NCBI RefSeq assembly: GCF_000328475.2
Contig: NC_026483.1
Coordinates: forward strand, 868,001-932,000
DNA from: Mycosarcoma maydis
Lineage: Eukaryota > Basidiomycota > Ustilaginomycetes > Ustilaginales
Length of the DNA: 64,000 nt
Direction: 5' to 3'
Shown here: in pieces, positions 63,600-64,000 of the stretch
Layout: every line of letters begins with the position of its first letter
Position numbering within the stretch: position 1 is the first letter of the stretch
Program-made: the position numbers and the translations under genes
The notes under the pieces: model-generated
Databases searched by the model: none
What the model was told of the DNA's origin: nothing
What the model saw: only the letters and a program-made list of their open reading frames with translations

Positions 63600-64000
63600 T
63601 CGCCAGACTTGGCACGATCACCAATCACGAATGCTTACAAAGCAGCAAACTCGTGACTCATCTCAACATTCATGATTTTTCGTAAGACGCCGAGTCGTGA
63701 GTGCTTAACTCAGAGCTTGAGCCATGACTCGTTGATCAACCTCTCGTGACTCACGACTTGGTTTCCGTCCGTGAGTCGACGTGGCTCTCGTCAACGCCAT
63801 CCACGATTCATGGGTCAACAGACTGACGACTGGCAAGCACATGGATCAAATGTAATAACCAAGTTGACGTTAGCGAAAGGTTCAAGACACGAGGCGAATA
63901 AGTGATCCGAGAATATACATCCTGCGTACAAGATAAACCGTGAATGTTGGCTCTGAGCGTGAGAAGTTGCTCACCCGATTCGGCTCAAATGCGCCCTCTC
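63600..64000. other. 3' flank of the alcohol dehydrogenase gene
   Basis: About 400 bp with single CACGATT/CACGACT motifs and no open frame of interest. Confidence 0.4.

Overview
The window looks like nuclear DNA of a smut fungus (Ustilaginales, Ustilago/Sporisorium type). The evidence is a set of fungal gene families (Zn2Cys6 regulator, NDT80/PhoG factor, alternative oxidase, TRAPPII Trs65-like protein), genes with zero to four short GT-AG introns, and intergenic DNA full of short heptamer motifs of the type CACGAAT / CACGATT / CACGAGT. The species is inferred from general familiarity; no search was run.

Layout. 0-4 kb: the end of an R3H-domain gene, mitochondrial ribosomal protein uL6m on the minus strand, and cytosolic ribosomal protein eL34. 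4-15 kb: alternative oxidase, then a long gene-poor stretch, then a five-exon NDT80-like transcription factor whose two middle exons are only 48 and 32 nt. 14.6-17 kb: nucleoside diphosphate kinase and a THOC3/Tex1 WD40 protein, divergently transcribed. 17.1-20.7 kb (minus strand): an unusual locus in which an aldo-keto reductase (AKR), the presequence exon of the branched-chain 2-oxoacid dehydrogenase E1 beta subunit, and mitochondrial ribosomal protein uL10m all lie in one uninterrupted reading frame. The uL10m coding region sits inside the 946-bp intron that separates the two E1 beta exons. 24.8-26.5 kb: an indoleamine 2,3-dioxygenase-like protein. 30-40 kb: a 2238-residue Sen1-type helicase and a Zn2Cys6 regulator. 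40.5-51.8 kb: V-ATPase subunit d, branched-chain aminotransferase, a Trs65-like protein and a DDB1-like protein.

51.8-62.3 kb is a gene-poor repeat island. It holds a broken LINE-type retrotransposon, a broken pogo/Fot1-type transposase, several copies of a MITE-like hairpin element (one with a recognisable empty site in a sister repeat), diverged duplicated units and a 77-bp minisatellite. A three-exon zinc alcohol dehydrogenase closes the window.

Functionally, five genes are mitochondrial (uL6m, alternative oxidase, E1 beta, uL10m, and the AKR locus linked to them). Two act in branched-chain amino acid metabolism (aminotransferase and E1 beta). The most interesting feature is the AKR / E1 beta / uL10m locus, where one transcription unit could yield different proteins depending on the promoter used and on whether the long intron is removed.
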